From the NCBI GenBank assembly GCA_002322035.1, contig DCNF01000084.1, positions 1 to 6,111 of the forward strand: a stretch of DNA of 6,111 nucleotides, read 5' to 3'. The notes beneath the pieces were generated by a model, which was given only the letters and a program-made list of their open reading frames with translations, did no database searches and was not told where the DNA came from. Numbering within the stretch: the first letter of the stretch is position 1; each line of letters begins with the position of its first letter. The translations under genes and the position numbers were made by a program. This stretch comes from Geobacter sp. UBA1603 (lineage in GTDB: Bacteria > Desulfobacterota > Desulfuromonadia > Geobacterales > Pseudopelobacteraceae). Shown here one piece after another: positions 6,031 through 6,111 of the stretch.

Positions 6031-6111
6031 TCAGTCTTGTATGTTCCTGATTGCGGCCTGCAGCACGCTCAACTTGTACGGTTTCTGTACGAACCCGGCC
6101 AGGCCCTTGCC
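6031..6111 (-). CDS. C-terminal end of a receiver domain (response regulator or hybrid histidine kinase), partial
   Basis: Only the last 26 codons and a TGA stop are inside the window; the 5' part lies beyond base 6111. The peptide contains GLAGFVQKPY followed by a short amphipathic helix and ends in NIQD. This is the beta5-alpha5 end of a CheY-like receiver: the K-P pair includes the conserved lysine that contacts the phosphorylated aspartate. The GLAGF-x-QKPY wording is typical of receivers fused to the C-terminus of PAS hybrid histidine kinases, but a stand-alone regulator is not excluded. The stop is 13 bp upstream of the ErcA-like gene, so the two are probably co-transcribed. The arrangement resembles the ErcS'-ErcA neighbourhood of Pseudomonas aeruginosa. 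The domain type is confident; the full protein architecture is inferred. Confidence 0.8.
   Translation of the reverse strand, partial: GKGLAGFVQKPYKLSVLQAAIRNIQD

Overview
The window is a tightly packed, one-directional signal-transduction cluster. All supported genes lie on the minus strand, so transcription runs from base 6111 towards base 1, and intergenic gaps are 37 bp or less. In order of transcription they are: (1) the last 26 codons of a response-regulator or hybrid-kinase receiver domain; (2) a full-length iron-containing alcohol dehydrogenase-like protein of the ErcA regulatory type; (3) a membrane diguanylate cyclase with a periplasmic Cache sensor, HAMP, a cysteine-bearing GAF-like domain and a GGEEF catalytic domain; (4) a short orphan ORF that looks like the C-terminal third of a receiver domain, probably a remnant; (5) a FIST-domain sensor protein; (6) the N-terminal 538 codons of a multi-PAS sensor kinase, cut by the window edge just before the expected phospho-acceptor His box.

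The sequence is GC-rich. The gene content suggests a Gram-negative proteobacterium, and the style of the PAS/REC/Cache-GGDEF proteins fits an anaerobic Deltaproteobacterium (Desulfuromonas/Geobacter-like). No rRNA or other phylogenetic marker is present, so this placement is a low-confidence inference.

As a system, the cluster brings together parts that in Pseudomonas aeruginosa lie in two separate loci. One is a FIST protein next to a PAS kinase (NosP PA1975 and NahK/ErcS PA1976, a nitric-oxide-responsive pair). The other is an ErcA alcohol-dehydrogenase-like regulator next to a hybrid kinase (ErcA PA1991 and ErcS' PA1992). Here a diguanylate cyclase sits between the two pairs. The likely theme is sensing of a small molecule or redox signal by the FIST and Cache/GAF modules, with output through phosphorelay and cyclic-di-GMP. 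The ligand, and whether haem binds the FIST protein, cannot be read from this sequence.

No promoter, terminator, tRNA, rRNA, CRISPR array or mobile element was identified. There is no gene-free stretch above about 40 bp. The operon promoter probably lies beyond base 6111 and its end beyond base 1.
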